Origin: Terriglobales bacterium
Lineage (GTDB): Bacteria; Acidobacteriota; Terriglobia; Terriglobales; Acidobacteriaceae
Assembly (NCBI GenBank): GCA_035624455.1
Contig: DASPRM010000164.1
Location: forward strand, 1-64,000
DNA: 64,000 nucleotides
Direction of reading: 5' to 3'
A program made the position numbers and the translations under genes. Of the stretch, positions 34,505 through 42,499 are shown piece after piece. The first letter of the stretch is position 1. Each line of letters begins with the position of its first letter. Under the pieces are notes generated by a model, which was not told where the DNA came from, ran no database searches, and saw only the letters and a program-made list of their open reading frames with translations.

Positions 34505-34843
34505 ATGCAACACGCCAACGTTGATCTGCGGAAAATTTCGTACACCCTGGTTCAAACGGCTTCGGGTACCGACGCGGCCGCTCTGGCCTGGTCAATGGTT
34601 TCGGGCGCGCACGTCGCTAACCGCACACGCGTTCTGGGATTGCGCGCGGGCGTTCTCAGGGTTGAAGTCCCCGGAGCCGAGTGGCGCTCCCAGCTTGACG
34701 AACTCGCCACCCAATATTTGAGCGCCATCAACCACGTGGTCGCCCGCAAGATAGATCGAATAGAATTCGTGTTGCCGGGCCATTCGGAAGCGCCCTGCGA
34801 TCGTCACGTGCGGCCAGCGAACCGTTTCCGACAGCTCGCCTGA
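34505..34843 (+). CDS. dciA: DciA-like (DUF721) protein
   Basis: The protein has about 112 residues. ATG 34505 (MQHANVDLRKI) is preferred to upstream starts. It matches the C-terminal KH-like half of DUF721/DciA: LAWSMVSGAHVANRTRVLGLR, LRVEVPGAEWRSQLDEL and INHVVARKIDRIEFVLP. DciA loads the replicative helicase DnaB in many bacteria that lack DnaC/DnaI. It lies one base before gatC, a close pairing. No other replication gene is near. Confidence 0.75.
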   Translation: MQHANVDLRKISYTLVQTASGTDAAALAWSMVSGAHVANRTRVLGLRAGVLRVEVPGAEWRSQLDELATQYLSAINHVVARKIDRIEFVLPGHSEAPCDRHVRPANRFRQLA

Positions 34844-34844
34844 G

Positions 34845-35174
34845 ATGAAAGTCAGCGAAAAAGACGTCCTATACGTCGCCGATCTGGCGAACCTCGAGCT
34901 GACGCCAGAAGAACAGCAACGCATGGTCAAGGACCTCAACTCGATTCTCGATCACATCGATCGCCTGAACCGGCTCGACACGACTGACGTTCCGCCCATG
35001 GCGCAAACGTCGGACCGCTTCGGCATCGACCCCGCTAAGCAAGGCACTTCTCGTTTCGCCTACGCCATGCGCGAAGACAAGGTCGGCCCATGCCTCGATC
35101 GCGAGACGGTGATGAAGAACGCTCCCGATTCCGATGGCACATTCTTCAAGGTGCCCAAGGTAATCGAGAGGTGA
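34845..35174 (+). CDS. gatC: Asp/Glu-tRNA(Asn/Gln) amidotransferase subunit C
   Basis: The 109-residue protein carries KDVLYVADLANLELTPEEQQ, DLNSILDHIDRLNRLDT and LRDD-type end region (AMREDKVGPCLDRE). GatC stabilises GatA in the GatCAB complex, which amidates Glu-tRNA(Gln) and/or Asp-tRNA(Asn). The start ATG follows the dciA TGA by one base. gatA follows after 130 bp; gatB is not in the window. Confidence 0.93.
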   Translation: MKVSEKDVLYVADLANLELTPEEQQRMVKDLNSILDHIDRLNRLDTTDVPPMAQTSDRFGIDPAKQGTSRFAYAMREDKVGPCLDRETVMKNAPDSDGTFFKVPKVIER

Positions 35175-35304
35175 GGCAAACCGTGATCGATCGCGATGAG
35201 AAGCTTCGGGGTTCGGTGATGGACGCGGTAGGGGATAACAGACCGTCGCCTCAATGAAGCTCTGAAGGAAAGATCGATTCCAGCGTCTTGCAGCTACAGA
35301 GCCC

Positions 35305-36747
35305 ATGGACCTGAACGCCCTCACCGTTGCCTCCACTCGCACCGCTATCGCGGAGCGCAGCATCTCTCCGGTTCCACTGGTCGAAGCTTTCTACAAGAAG
35401 ATCGAGACTGACGATCCCAAAATCGGCGCCTACCTCACCCTCTGCAAGGACCGAGCACTGGCCAAGGCAACTCACATCCAGAGCCTCGCTGATCGCGGAG
35501 ATGCTCTGCCTCCCCTCGCCGGCGTTCCCATTGCCATCAAGGACGTGATGGTGATCCAAGGAATCCAAGCCACGGCGGGATCGAAAATTCTCAAGGGCTT
35601 CATCTCCCCCTACGACTGCACGGCCGTCAAACGTTTGGAAGAAGCCGGAGCCATCGTCCTCGGCAAGACCAACTGCGACGAGTTCGCCATGGGCTCTTCG
35701 AACGAGAACTCGGGATACTTTCCGGTGCACAATCCGCGTGACCTCTCGCGCGTTCCGGGGGGCTCCTCCGGAGGCTCCGCCGCAGCCGTGGCCGCCAACA
35801 TCTCAGTGGCAGCACTCGGGTCAGATACGGGAGGATCGATTCGCCAGCCCGCAGCCTTCTGCGGCGTTGTAGGCCTCTTGCCTACCTACGGGCGCGTTTC
35901 GCGCTACGGTTTGATCGCGTTTGCCTCCTCACTCGATCACATTGGTCCTATTACTAAGACCGTGAAAGATGCCGCCATCTTGTTGCGTTATATCGCTGGC
36001 CGCGATCCCGCCGACTCCACCTCCGCCGACGTTCCAGTTCCTGATTACGAAGAAGAAATCGGCAAACCGGTGAAGGGGCTGAAGCTGGGCGTCCCGAAAG
36101 AATATTTTGGCGAGGGACTGGAACCCGAGACTCGCGCTGCAGTTGAAGCTGCGATCCAGACTATGGCGCGGGCGGGTTGTGAAATCGTGCCCATCTCCCT
36201 ACCCCATACCGAATACGCCATTCCCACCTATTACGTCATCGCCACCGCGGAGGCGTCCTCGAACCTGGCGCGCTTTGACGGCGTTCGCTATGGGTATCGC
36301 TCCCCCGGAGTTCGTACGCTCTCTGAGATGTACCGGCGTAGTCGCGATCAAGGCTTCGGGGCAGAGGTGAAGCGCCGTATCCTCTTGGGCACGTATGTAC
36401 TCAGTGCGGGATACTACGATGCGTACTATCTGAAAGCCCAAAGAGTCCGTACCCTGCTCACGCGCGATTTCGAAGACGCTTTTCAGAAGGTGGACGCGAT
36501 CGTCACCCCCACTACTCCCACTCCTGCCTTCAAACTGGGAGAAAAAGTAGACGATCCGGTCTCTATGTATCTCGCCGATATCTATACCGTTACTGCTGAT
36601 CTGGTAGGAGTTCCCGGCATCAGCGTCCCGTGTGGAAATTCACGCCAAGGCTTGCCGATCGGGGTACAGATCCTGGGTCGACACTTCGACGAAGCCACCC
36701 TGCTGCGCCTGGCCCACGTCTACGAACACGAGCGTGCGTCTGCGTGA
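35305..36747 (+). CDS. gatA: Asp/Glu-tRNA(Asn/Gln) amidotransferase subunit A
   Basis: The 480-residue amidase-signature enzyme has the catalytic Lys in GVPIAIKDVMVIQG and the Ser-cis-Ser/Ser nucleophile region VPGGSSGGSAAAVAA then SDTGGSIRQPA. It releases ammonia from Gln (or Asn) for GatB. The length and motifs match the family. The ATG has only a weak ribosome site. Confidence 0.96.
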   Translation: MDLNALTVASTRTAIAERSISPVPLVEAFYKKIETDDPKIGAYLTLCKDRALAKATHIQSLADRGDALPPLAGVPIAIKDVMVIQGIQATAGSKILKGFISPYDCTAVKRLEEAGAIVLGKTNCDEFAMGSSNENSGYFPVHNPRDLSRVPGGSSGGSAAAVAANISVAALGSDTGGSIRQPAAFCGVVGLLPTYGRVSRYGLIAFASSLDHIGPITKTVKDAAILLRYIAGRDPADSTSADVPVPDYEEEIGKPVKGLKLGVPKEYFGEGLEPETRAAVEAAIQTMARAGCEIVPISLPHTEYAIPTYYVIATAEASSNLARFDGVRYGYRSPGVRTLSEMYRRSRDQGFGAEVKRRILLGTYVLSAGYYDAYYLKAQRVRTLLTRDFEDAFQKVDAIVTPTTPTPAFKLGEKVDDPVSMYLADIYTVTADLVGVPGISVPCGNSRQGLPIGVQILGRHFDEATLLRLAHVYEHERASA

Positions 36748-36816
36748 TCCAGTAACCCCGGGGCATATTATTGTTAACCACCTTGCAAACTTATCCGCTA
36801 AGTTATTTCTTGTGGG

Positions 36817-36838
36817 TTAGTCCGGCGGGCTAAGTGTT
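36817..36838 (+). terminator. Terminator after gatA
   Basis: TTAGTCC (36817-36823) pairs with GGGCTAA (36827-36833) through a 3-nt loop, one G-U pair included, followed by GTGTTTTT. It lies 70 bp after the gatA stop. Confidence 0.6.
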
Positions 36839-36967
36839 TTTCATTAGTATTTATGCGGGTTTTCTGCATTTCCCCAATTTCGGCACTGTATGCCAATCCA
36901 TAAACATTTTTTTCGAATATTCTATGCAAGGAAGTCTGCGCGCGGCGTTCAACCAGTGAGGTTATCG

Positions 36968-37225
36968 ATGAACGAGCGTGCCCTCTGCATGATGATCACC
37001 GTGCTAAGCCTGATCCAACTCCACGGTGACTGCTCTGACGACGCTCCTCGGCCAAGGCTGGCCCGTCGTCAGCGTACCGGATCCCACACCAAGAAGCGTT
37101 CGGTAGCAAAACGCCCTCGTAAGGGTGCTATAGCTCGCACAAAAACTCCGCAGTCCTCCATCGCGCAGCGCCAGCCTCGGCCCCGAAGCCTGGCGTCCCC
37201 CACCCTTCGCGTGCGCCAGGACTAG
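36968..37225 (+). CDS. Small basic protein, unrecognised
   Basis: The protein has about 85 residues from ATG 36968, which has GAGG at 6 nt spacing. It begins with a signal-like hydrophobic stretch (ALCMMITVLSLIQLHGDC) and continues extremely Arg/Lys-rich. It could be a small exported or membrane-bound basic protein, but codon quality is only moderate and no family is recognised. Confidence 0.4.
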   Translation: MNERALCMMITVLSLIQLHGDCSDDAPRPRLARRQRTGSHTKKRSVAKRPRKGAIARTKTPQSSIAQRQPRPRSLASPTLRVRQD

Positions 37226-37391
37226 TTATTTCGACTTAGCTGTCACCCAGGTTCCCGTGCTCAGCTTCAGCTTCCCAAACGATGTAAGAACTTCCCGGTT
37301 ACTTTAGTGTTTCCTGCTGCCTAAGTTGTTCATCCTGAATCGCGGCCTGACGGTATTCTCCTTGCACTGGTTACTCTCGGGAGAACTGGCA

Positions 37392-37877
37392 ATGAAGTTC
37401 CATCGGGCTAGCGTATTGTTGGCACTGCTCACAATCCTCATTCTGACTGCGGGTCTTGCCACGGCCAGCGACAACGACAAAGATAGCGATCAGGGAAGAG
37501 ACCATGCCACCCAACCGCAGTGGCGAGACAGCGACGAGCGCCATTGGTATGTCCGCGGCGTAAGCGCTCGCGACCAAGAGGACGAGCATCCGCATGGCAA
37601 TGCTCACGGGAACCCTCATCATGATCGCGACGGCGATCATGACCGCGACGACCACTGGGCCAGCTACGGCTATCGCGAAGGAACTCCTCCGGGCTGGGGT
37701 CAGGGGCAGAAGAAGGGATGGGGCAATTGCGGCATGCCTCCGGGCCAGGCCAAGAAATACGGCTGCACCAACTACGTTTATCAAGGCAAGCAGTACGAAG
37801 TCTTCCACGACGAGGATGGCCACTACCGGTGGCGTCCGCATGTCAGCGCCCACGGCAGCGTGGATGTGCATTACTGA
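37392..37877 (+). CDS. Exported His/Asp/Gly-rich protein
   Basis: The protein has about 161 residues. ATG 37392 begins a signal peptide (FHRASVLLALLTILILTAGLATA). The mature chain starts with a highly charged low-complexity part rich in Asp, His and Arg (HPHGNAHGNPHHDRDGDHD), then GTPPGWGQGQKKGWGNCGMPPGQAKKYGC and a small C-terminal beta region (YVYQGKQYEVFHDEDGHYRWRP). PPGW/PPGQAKK motifs occur in exported proteins that may interact with the wall or metal. The function is unknown; metal binding is an inference. Confidence 0.65.
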   Translation: MKFHRASVLLALLTILILTAGLATASDNDKDSDQGRDHATQPQWRDSDERHWYVRGVSARDQEDEHPHGNAHGNPHHDRDGDHDRDDHWASYGYREGTPPGWGQGQKKGWGNCGMPPGQAKKYGCTNYVYQGKQYEVFHDEDGHYRWRPHVSAHGSVDVHY

Positions 37878-37917
37878 TCCGCCATTTGTCCTCGCGCGTG
37901 AAACTCTGCTCGCCTGG

Positions 37918-38307
37918 TCAGTAGCGATAGAGTGCCAGGCGAGTAATTCGCGCCATCCTGGAGAAATCGTGGTCGAGCGTAAAAACGCTGGCCCTGTGTT
38001 CCAGGGCAATAGCTGCGATGATCGTATCTATCGTGGTGAGTGAAATGCCCTTGGCGCGCGCCGTCCGGTAAATTGCAGCAGCTTCTCGATAGGTCCCAAA
38101 CCCCCGAGGCTCAAGCATCTCCCACTGAGCCAGAAAGTTCTCAATCTGACTGGAGTCCCGGGTAAGGCCCTGCAGGACTTCGGCAATCACGATGCCGGTA
38201 AGAGCGAAAGGTTCGCTCTCTTCAATCATTCGCCGCAATTCTTCACCGGCTCTTCCGGGCGCGGAGCTGAAGAAGTCAACCCAAACGGAGCTGTCGACCA
38301 AGATCAA
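37918..38307 (-). CDS. vapC: VapC-type PIN domain toxin
   Basis: The 129-residue protein has the PIN start MILVDSSVWVDFF (first catalytic Asp at residue 5), a central Glu in AEVLQGL, and the late acidic cluster with SLTTIDTIIAAIALEH and FTLDHDF. PIN toxins are Mg-dependent RNases that cut tRNA or rRNA when free of antitoxin. The start is TTG overlapping the vapB stop (TTGA), the usual antitoxin-first coupling. Confidence 0.88.
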   Translation of the reverse strand: MILVDSSVWVDFFSSAPGRAGEELRRMIEESEPFALTGIVIAEVLQGLTRDSSQIENFLAQWEMLEPRGFGTYREAAAIYRTARAKGISLTTIDTIIAAIALEHRASVFTLDHDFSRMARITRLALYRY

Positions 38308-38504
38308 GCGCGGTTTCTCCGAGACGCCTTAAGGTCACCTTTCCAGACTCCTGTTCCGTAGTAGCGCAGAATTCCTTTGCGGCTCTCACAGCGAACAAGC
38401 AATTCCAAGGCTCGGTCCACTATCTGGCGCTTTGTTTTGAGACGGGTGAGTCTGCGCGCCTTTCGGATCAAGCCGTCATCAATGTCTATGTTGGTCCTGC
38501 TCAT
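38304..38504 (-). CDS. vapB: VapB-type antitoxin
   Basis: The 66-residue protein has TNIDIDDGLIRKARRLTRLKTKRQIVDRALELL, the ribbon-helix-helix VapB pattern, followed by a short C-terminal tail that would sheath the toxin (RYYGTGVWKGDL). It should bind DNA at the operator just upstream and neutralise VapC. A short ribosome site (TAGGT) precedes ATG. Confidence 0.85.
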   Translation of the reverse strand: MSRTNIDIDDGLIRKARRLTRLKTKRQIVDRALELLVRCESRKGILRYYGTGVWKGDLKASRRNRA

Positions 38505-38514
38505 ATTACCTAAG

Positions 38515-38545
38515 CATACACCATTTCTTGTCTAGATGGTGTATG
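38515..38545. promoter_or_regulatory. Candidate VapB operator upstream of vapBC
   Basis: CATACACCAT (38515-38524) and ATGGTGTATG (38536-38545) form a perfect 10-bp inverted repeat with an 11-nt spacer, about 10 bp before the vapB ATG. Toxin-antitoxin operons usually autoregulate through such sites, so this is the likely binding site of VapB/VapBC. Confidence 0.7.
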
Positions 38546-38614
38546 GAGAGAAAGGGCTTCGAGCATTGGAACAGCCAGTCTTTCCAAGCGGGCCATACTT
38601 CTATATGAATAAGT

Positions 38615-39202
38615 CTACGGCTCAATCACCCTGTAGTAGCTCTCCCCCGCACACCCCCGGCATAGCACTCTTCCATCACGCCGCACTTCCCGCTTGAAGT
38701 TGATTCCTTCGCCGCAAGCCGCGCACACCACGCGCTCGCCCTTGAATCCGGGAAACTCCTCTGCCGGCAACTCCACCGTCACCCACTGCACATCGAACAA
38801 GTCTTCTGCGGACATTTCGCGGTAAGCCAGCATCTGCTGCCGGTTCTTGTCCGCAACTTCGGGATGCATGCTTTTCGCCAGCACTTTAGAGGATTCCTTG
38901 GCCGCTATCCGGACCCCGCGGCCTGAATTCACATCCACAAACGTAGCCGCCACTTTGCCCCAATCACGAAATTTCAGGGCGCGCTTTCCCAGACGACAAC
39001 CGGTAACTACCGCGACTGCATCCGTGGCGCATCGATCGATCTCGACGAAGGTCACCAGGCGCTTGCGGTCTTTGCCTTGCGGATCATTGATTCCCAACGT
39101 CTCCAGCCCGAGCATTGCCATGCGCACACCCAGCACCTGTCCCGCGCACAAATGACCGTGCGCCTGCTCGGCGTCTCTCAGGTACTCGTCGAGCGTCTTC
39201 AT
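38615..39202 (-). CDS. FmdE/FwdE family protein with C-terminal zinc ribbon
   Basis: The 195-residue protein has HGHLCAGQVLGVRMAMLG, FVEIDRCATDAVAVVTGCRLGKR and a C-terminal zinc ribbon (CAACGEGINFKREVRRDG then CRGC). FmdE proteins were named after formylmethanofuran dehydrogenase subunit E but occur widely in non-methanogens, where they may bind metal or molybdenum-pterin. No partner gene (fmd or molybdenum genes) is adjacent, so the function here is unknown. It is cytosolic. Confidence 0.78.
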   Translation of the reverse strand: MKTLDEYLRDAEQAHGHLCAGQVLGVRMAMLGLETLGINDPQGKDRKRLVTFVEIDRCATDAVAVVTGCRLGKRALKFRDWGKVAATFVDVNSGRGVRIAAKESSKVLAKSMHPEVADKNRQQMLAYREMSAEDLFDVQWVTVELPAEEFPGFKGERVVCAACGEGINFKREVRRDGRVLCRGCAGESYYRVIEP

Positions 39203-39257
39203 GGCATGATCTTATCCGGAAACGCGATCGGTCGCTCACCTCCAGCAGTCTGATCGA

Positions 39258-39917
39258 TTATTCGTCAGACTCCGACTCGTTCGCCAAGTCCACCGAGCGC
39301 CCCCAAACCTCGAAGGTCAGCTTCGCTTTGCCGGTGGGTTCGAACGTTACCCGCGTCGGCTTGCGCTGCCAATCGGGTGCGGCGCATTCGGAATCTGGAG
39401 TATCTCCCCCCTGTGCCTGCCCCAGGCTTTTCTTCAGTAGTGGCTTTCGCCGGCCGAGTTGCGCGACCATGGCGTAGAGTTTTTCGCCGTCATCCGAGAC
39501 GCCGCAGTAAGCCACGTAGTCGCGATACCAGCTCGCGTCCGAGTAGAAGGGATCGAATTCCGCCAGGTTGAGCTGCGCCACTTTCCCGGTGACGCGATCC
39601 ACCAGCACCCAGCCACCGCGCTGCCACTTCCATCGCCCAGCATTGGGAGGATCGGCGGGCAGAGAATCATTGAGCCGGTATGCCCGGCGAACTACAAACG
39701 TGCGGTCGGTGACCTCATGGAGCTCGCCGGTTGTGAACTCGCGAATTTTCCCGTCAATTACCAGAGGCCTGATTCGAATGTTGATCGTCCTGCCTTCCTC
39801 CGGCCCGAGGAAGAACGGCACCGTGTTCCACTTTCCGAAAGCAATCACATGCGGCTTGAATGCGGCGAACGAGACAGCCGGGAGAAAAATCGCGCAAATC
39901 AGGCACTTCCGGATCAT
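39258..39917 (-). CDS. Exported protein of unknown function
   Basis: The protein has about 219 residues. ATG 39917 begins a signal peptide (MIRKCLICAIFLPAVSFAAF). The mature chain shows a beta-rich pattern with AFGKWNTVPFFLGPEEG, ELHEVTDRTFVVRRAYRLNDSLP, WVLVDRVTGKVAQLNLAEFDPFYSD and FEVWGRSVDLANESESDE at the end. No family is recognised. Confidence 0.6.
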   Translation of the reverse strand: MIRKCLICAIFLPAVSFAAFKPHVIAFGKWNTVPFFLGPEEGRTINIRIRPLVIDGKIREFTTGELHEVTDRTFVVRRAYRLNDSLPADPPNAGRWKWQRGGWVLVDRVTGKVAQLNLAEFDPFYSDASWYRDYVAYCGVSDDGEKLYAMVAQLGRRKPLLKKSLGQAQGGDTPDSECAAPDWQRKPTRVTFEPTGKAKLTFEVWGRSVDLANESESDE

Positions 39918-40097
39918 CGAGGACAGGCTATCTGACGTCTCTCGACTAGGCAAACAGCTTGCCCAGGCGATCTGAGCGTCTTGGTTCCTCTTTCGGACAC
40001 CCCTGCACTGCATGTGCCATGCCGCTGCGGCTTCTGCTGTTTTCCCAACTGCACGCCTGCCAACGTTTAGAATTCATTTTGCGTCTAAGCGCGCGCC

Positions 40098-40862
40098 ATG
40101 CAACCGGTTCGCTACAGCATTGTTGTACCGGCATATAACGAGAGCCAGCGGATTGTGCGATCGCTGGAGAGTATTCTCGCTTTTCTGACGCGAGAGAACT
40201 GGAAAGCCGAAGTCATCGTGGTGAACGATGGCTCGCGCGACAACACCGCCGAAATCGTGCGCGACTTTATGCGCCAGCACCCGGGAGTGAGGCTGCTCGA
40301 GAATCCCGGCAATCGCGGCAAGGGATACAGCGTCCGCCATGGAATGCTGGAGGCAACCGGCGACCTGCTGTTGTTCACAGATGCCGATCTTTCTTCGCCG
40401 ATCGAAGAGGCCCCAAAACTGTTTCAAGCCATTCACGAGGGAGCGGACATCGCCATTGGATCCCGCTGGCTGCAAGCGGAATTGCAGAAGCAACGCCAGC
40501 CTCTGTACCGCCAACTCTTCGGCCGCATCTTCAACCTGCTGCTGCGTGCCATACTCGGACTGAATTTCAAAGACACCCAATGCGGATTCAAGGCTTTCAC
40601 CCGCCAGGCCGCTCAGGACATCTTCCCCCGGCAACTTATCGATCGCTGGGGGTTCGACCCCGAGATACTCTTCCTTGCCCGCAAGCAAGGGTTACGAATT
40701 CAGGAACTGGGGGTAGAGTGGGCTCACGATGAGCGCTCCAAGATCAATCCGCTAACCGATGGCTTCAAGATGTTCCTGGAGATACTTAGAATCCGCGGGA
40801 ATTATTTGGCCGGAAAATACCAAAGAACTGAAGCCAGCTATGCGGCCGGGAAGTCCGCCTGA
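40098..40862 (+). CDS. Glycosyltransferase family 2, dolichyl-phosphate hexosyltransferase-like
   Basis: The 254-residue protein has YSIVVPAYNESQRI, VIVVNDGSRDNTA, the metal-binding DADLSSPIEEAP and IGSRWLQAELQKQRQPLYRQ, then NFKDTQCGFKAFTRQAAQDIF and IQELGVEWAHDERSKINP. This matches the DPG-synthase branch of GT2, which transfers hexose from a nucleotide sugar to a polyprenyl phosphate. No C-terminal membrane domain is present. The neighbours give no pathway clue. Confidence 0.85.
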   Translation: MQPVRYSIVVPAYNESQRIVRSLESILAFLTRENWKAEVIVVNDGSRDNTAEIVRDFMRQHPGVRLLENPGNRGKGYSVRHGMLEATGDLLLFTDADLSSPIEEAPKLFQAIHEGADIAIGSRWLQAELQKQRQPLYRQLFGRIFNLLLRAILGLNFKDTQCGFKAFTRQAAQDIFPRQLIDRWGFDPEILFLARKQGLRIQELGVEWAHDERSKINPLTDGFKMFLEILRIRGNYLAGKYQRTEASYAAGKSA

Positions 40863-40872
40863 GGCTCAGAAT

Positions 40873-41130
40873 CTAGGCAGCCGCTCCTCCACCCGATCTG
40901 GCACCTAACGGTACGGTTACGACTCCCCGCTCGCGGTCAACCACGATCGTCATTTGCGACATGCATCTTCCGCACAGCCAAAAAAATTCCACGCGTCCGC
41001 TTCGCTTGGCTCGCAGAATGCTCGATTCTCTCAATGTCGGCAGAGAGCTGGTTTCGAATTCAAACAGCTTTCCCTCTCGCAGATAGCGGAACACTGTATG
41101 GCAGCTCGGATTAGCGCACTTGGACAACAT
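40873..41130 (-). CDS. Small zinc-ribbon protein
   Basis: The protein has about 85 residues. ATG 41130 is preferred because it is preceded by GAAGGA; the longer upstream frame reads through a terminator. It carries a four-Cys zinc ribbon (KCANPSCHTVFRYL and WLCGRCMSQM) with a short basic segment. Similar proteins are common in Acidobacteria with no known role. Confidence 0.6.
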   Translation of the reverse strand: MLSKCANPSCHTVFRYLREGKLFEFETSSLPTLRESSILRAKRSGRVEFFWLCGRCMSQMTIVVDRERGVVTVPLGARSGGGAAA

Positions 41131-41263
41131 CACTGGCCATCCTTCACCGTATAGTCGATCTCTATAGCCCCATTTTCTACCCGCTCGATTGTGGAAAAGC
41201 GAAAAAAATTCACAATTTACAAAAAGTGTAAGTTCCTCTAATCCGTCTTCGGGAAAGAAAAAA

Positions 41264-41288
41264 GGCGAAGCCACTTTTCAGCTTCGCC
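41264..41288 (-). terminator. Terminator of the sigma/anti-sigma operon
   Basis: GGCGAAGC (41264-41271) and GCTTCGCC (41281-41288) form a perfect 8-bp stem; the minus strand continues with TTTTTTCTTT. It lies downstream of the anti-sigma gene. Confidence 0.82.
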
Positions 41289-41331
41289 GTTCTCCGTTTT
41301 AATCCCCGGTTACTGCAGCTTTAGATCCCGG

Positions 41332-42456
41332 CTACCTCTGCTTCCAGCTCGCGCCGCCGTCCTTGGTCTCCCACCTCTCGCCTTTGCTGGTGATCACGGC
41401 ACCATGTTGGGCATCGTCAAATTCAAGCTTAGTGATATCTCCCCGTAGTATCGTTCCGTCCGCCAGAACCGGGTGCACCTGCGTCCAAGTCTCCCCGGCA
41501 TTGCTGGATCGATAAAGGGCTTCATTGTCGCCGCCCGCCCAGATGTCGGTGTCAAACGCCCAATAGGTTCTGAGCGTTGCGCGACTATCAACCGGGAGCG
41601 GTTCCCAGGTGGCTCCCGCATCCATTGACCTCAGCAGCCGGCCCTGACTAACCGACCAAGCGATACCCGGCGTCACACTCTCAGTCCACCCCAAAGTGGG
41701 TTTCGTCGGCTCGGTTCGGGCTTGGACCTCGTTGCCGCCTGCTTCAGCGCGGCTGGTAATGCCGGGAGCCTGCATCTTCTTGGCCGCTTCATTTTCCGCG
41801 CCGACTACAACCACGTCTGTGTTTAATGCTGCCGCCAGCTTTTCATCCTGTTCTCGTGCCTGGCCGGCTCTCTCATCTTGCCGGTACGCGGTCATCATAT
41901 CCAAGTCGCGCCGAGCAAACGTTTTCTGAGAATCAGCTCGCGCCAATCCTTCTGCCGTGCTGTCTCTGCTTATTGTTCTCTTCTGCTTGGCCCGAATCGG
42001 CGCGGGAGCCGAGGGTCTCGACTCAGCAAGCGTATTTGCCGCTCCTGGCAGCTCCGTTTTGTTAGTTGAAACATTCTGTTGAACTTGCGAAGGCGCCTGC
42101 ATCTGGGCCAAGGGCAATTGCGGTTGCGGGGTCCTCATCAGCACGGCGGCAACCACTACCGCCGCTGTAGCTGCTACCGCACTCCAGCGCACTGCGGCCA
42201 GGTTCCACCATGGACGGGAGCGGGCTGCCAGCGCTCCAACCGCCTGCAACTCAGTCTGATGGATCGGCACTGCAAGCGCCAAAACATCCCGGCAGTCCCT
42301 ACACTGGGACAAGTGCGTCATCACGAACGTACGCTCGCCTGCCAGCAGCGTCTGTTCGGCAAAAGCTGTTAAAAGGTTGGGATCTACGTGCCCCGAACCG
42401 CTCGCGCCAGCCGTTTCCTTCAACCTTGCGCGCACCGTGCTGGGAATATCAATCAT
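41332..42456 (-). CDS. Putative anti-sigma factor with zinc finger and C-terminal Ycf48/BNR-like repeats
   Basis: The 374-residue protein has an N-terminal zinc-finger HC2 site (VMTHLSQCRDCRDVL), typical of anti-sigma factors, then one membrane helix (VAATAAVVVAAVLM) near residue 95, an Ala/Gln/Thr-rich linker and a C-terminal beta-propeller-like part: WSVSQGRLLRSMDAGATWEPL, WAGGDNEALYRSSNAGETWTQV, GERWETKDGGASWKQR. These repeats recall Ycf48/BNR sialidase-type propellers, an unusual outer domain for an anti-sigma. It lies 43 bp after the ECF sigma gene and should hold it until a periplasmic signal arrives. Confidence 0.72.
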   Translation of the reverse strand: MIDIPSTVRARLKETAGASGSGHVDPNLLTAFAEQTLLAGERTFVMTHLSQCRDCRDVLALAVPIHQTELQAVGALAARSRPWWNLAAVRWSAVAATAAVVVAAVLMRTPQPQLPLAQMQAPSQVQQNVSTNKTELPGAANTLAESRPSAPAPIRAKQKRTISRDSTAEGLARADSQKTFARRDLDMMTAYRQDERAGQAREQDEKLAAALNTDVVVVGAENEAAKKMQAPGITSRAEAGGNEVQARTEPTKPTLGWTESVTPGIAWSVSQGRLLRSMDAGATWEPLPVDSRATLRTYWAFDTDIWAGGDNEALYRSSNAGETWTQVHPVLADGTILRGDITKLEFDDAQHGAVITSKGERWETKDGGASWKQR

Positions 42457-42499
42457 CCGCAGCCGCCTCCAAGCTTCCTCATCCCTAGAACGTTGAATC

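Noticed and set aside
34869-35363. Open frame antisense to gatC and the start of gatA
   Set aside because: Both gat genes are certain from family motifs; the antisense frame has no start signal.
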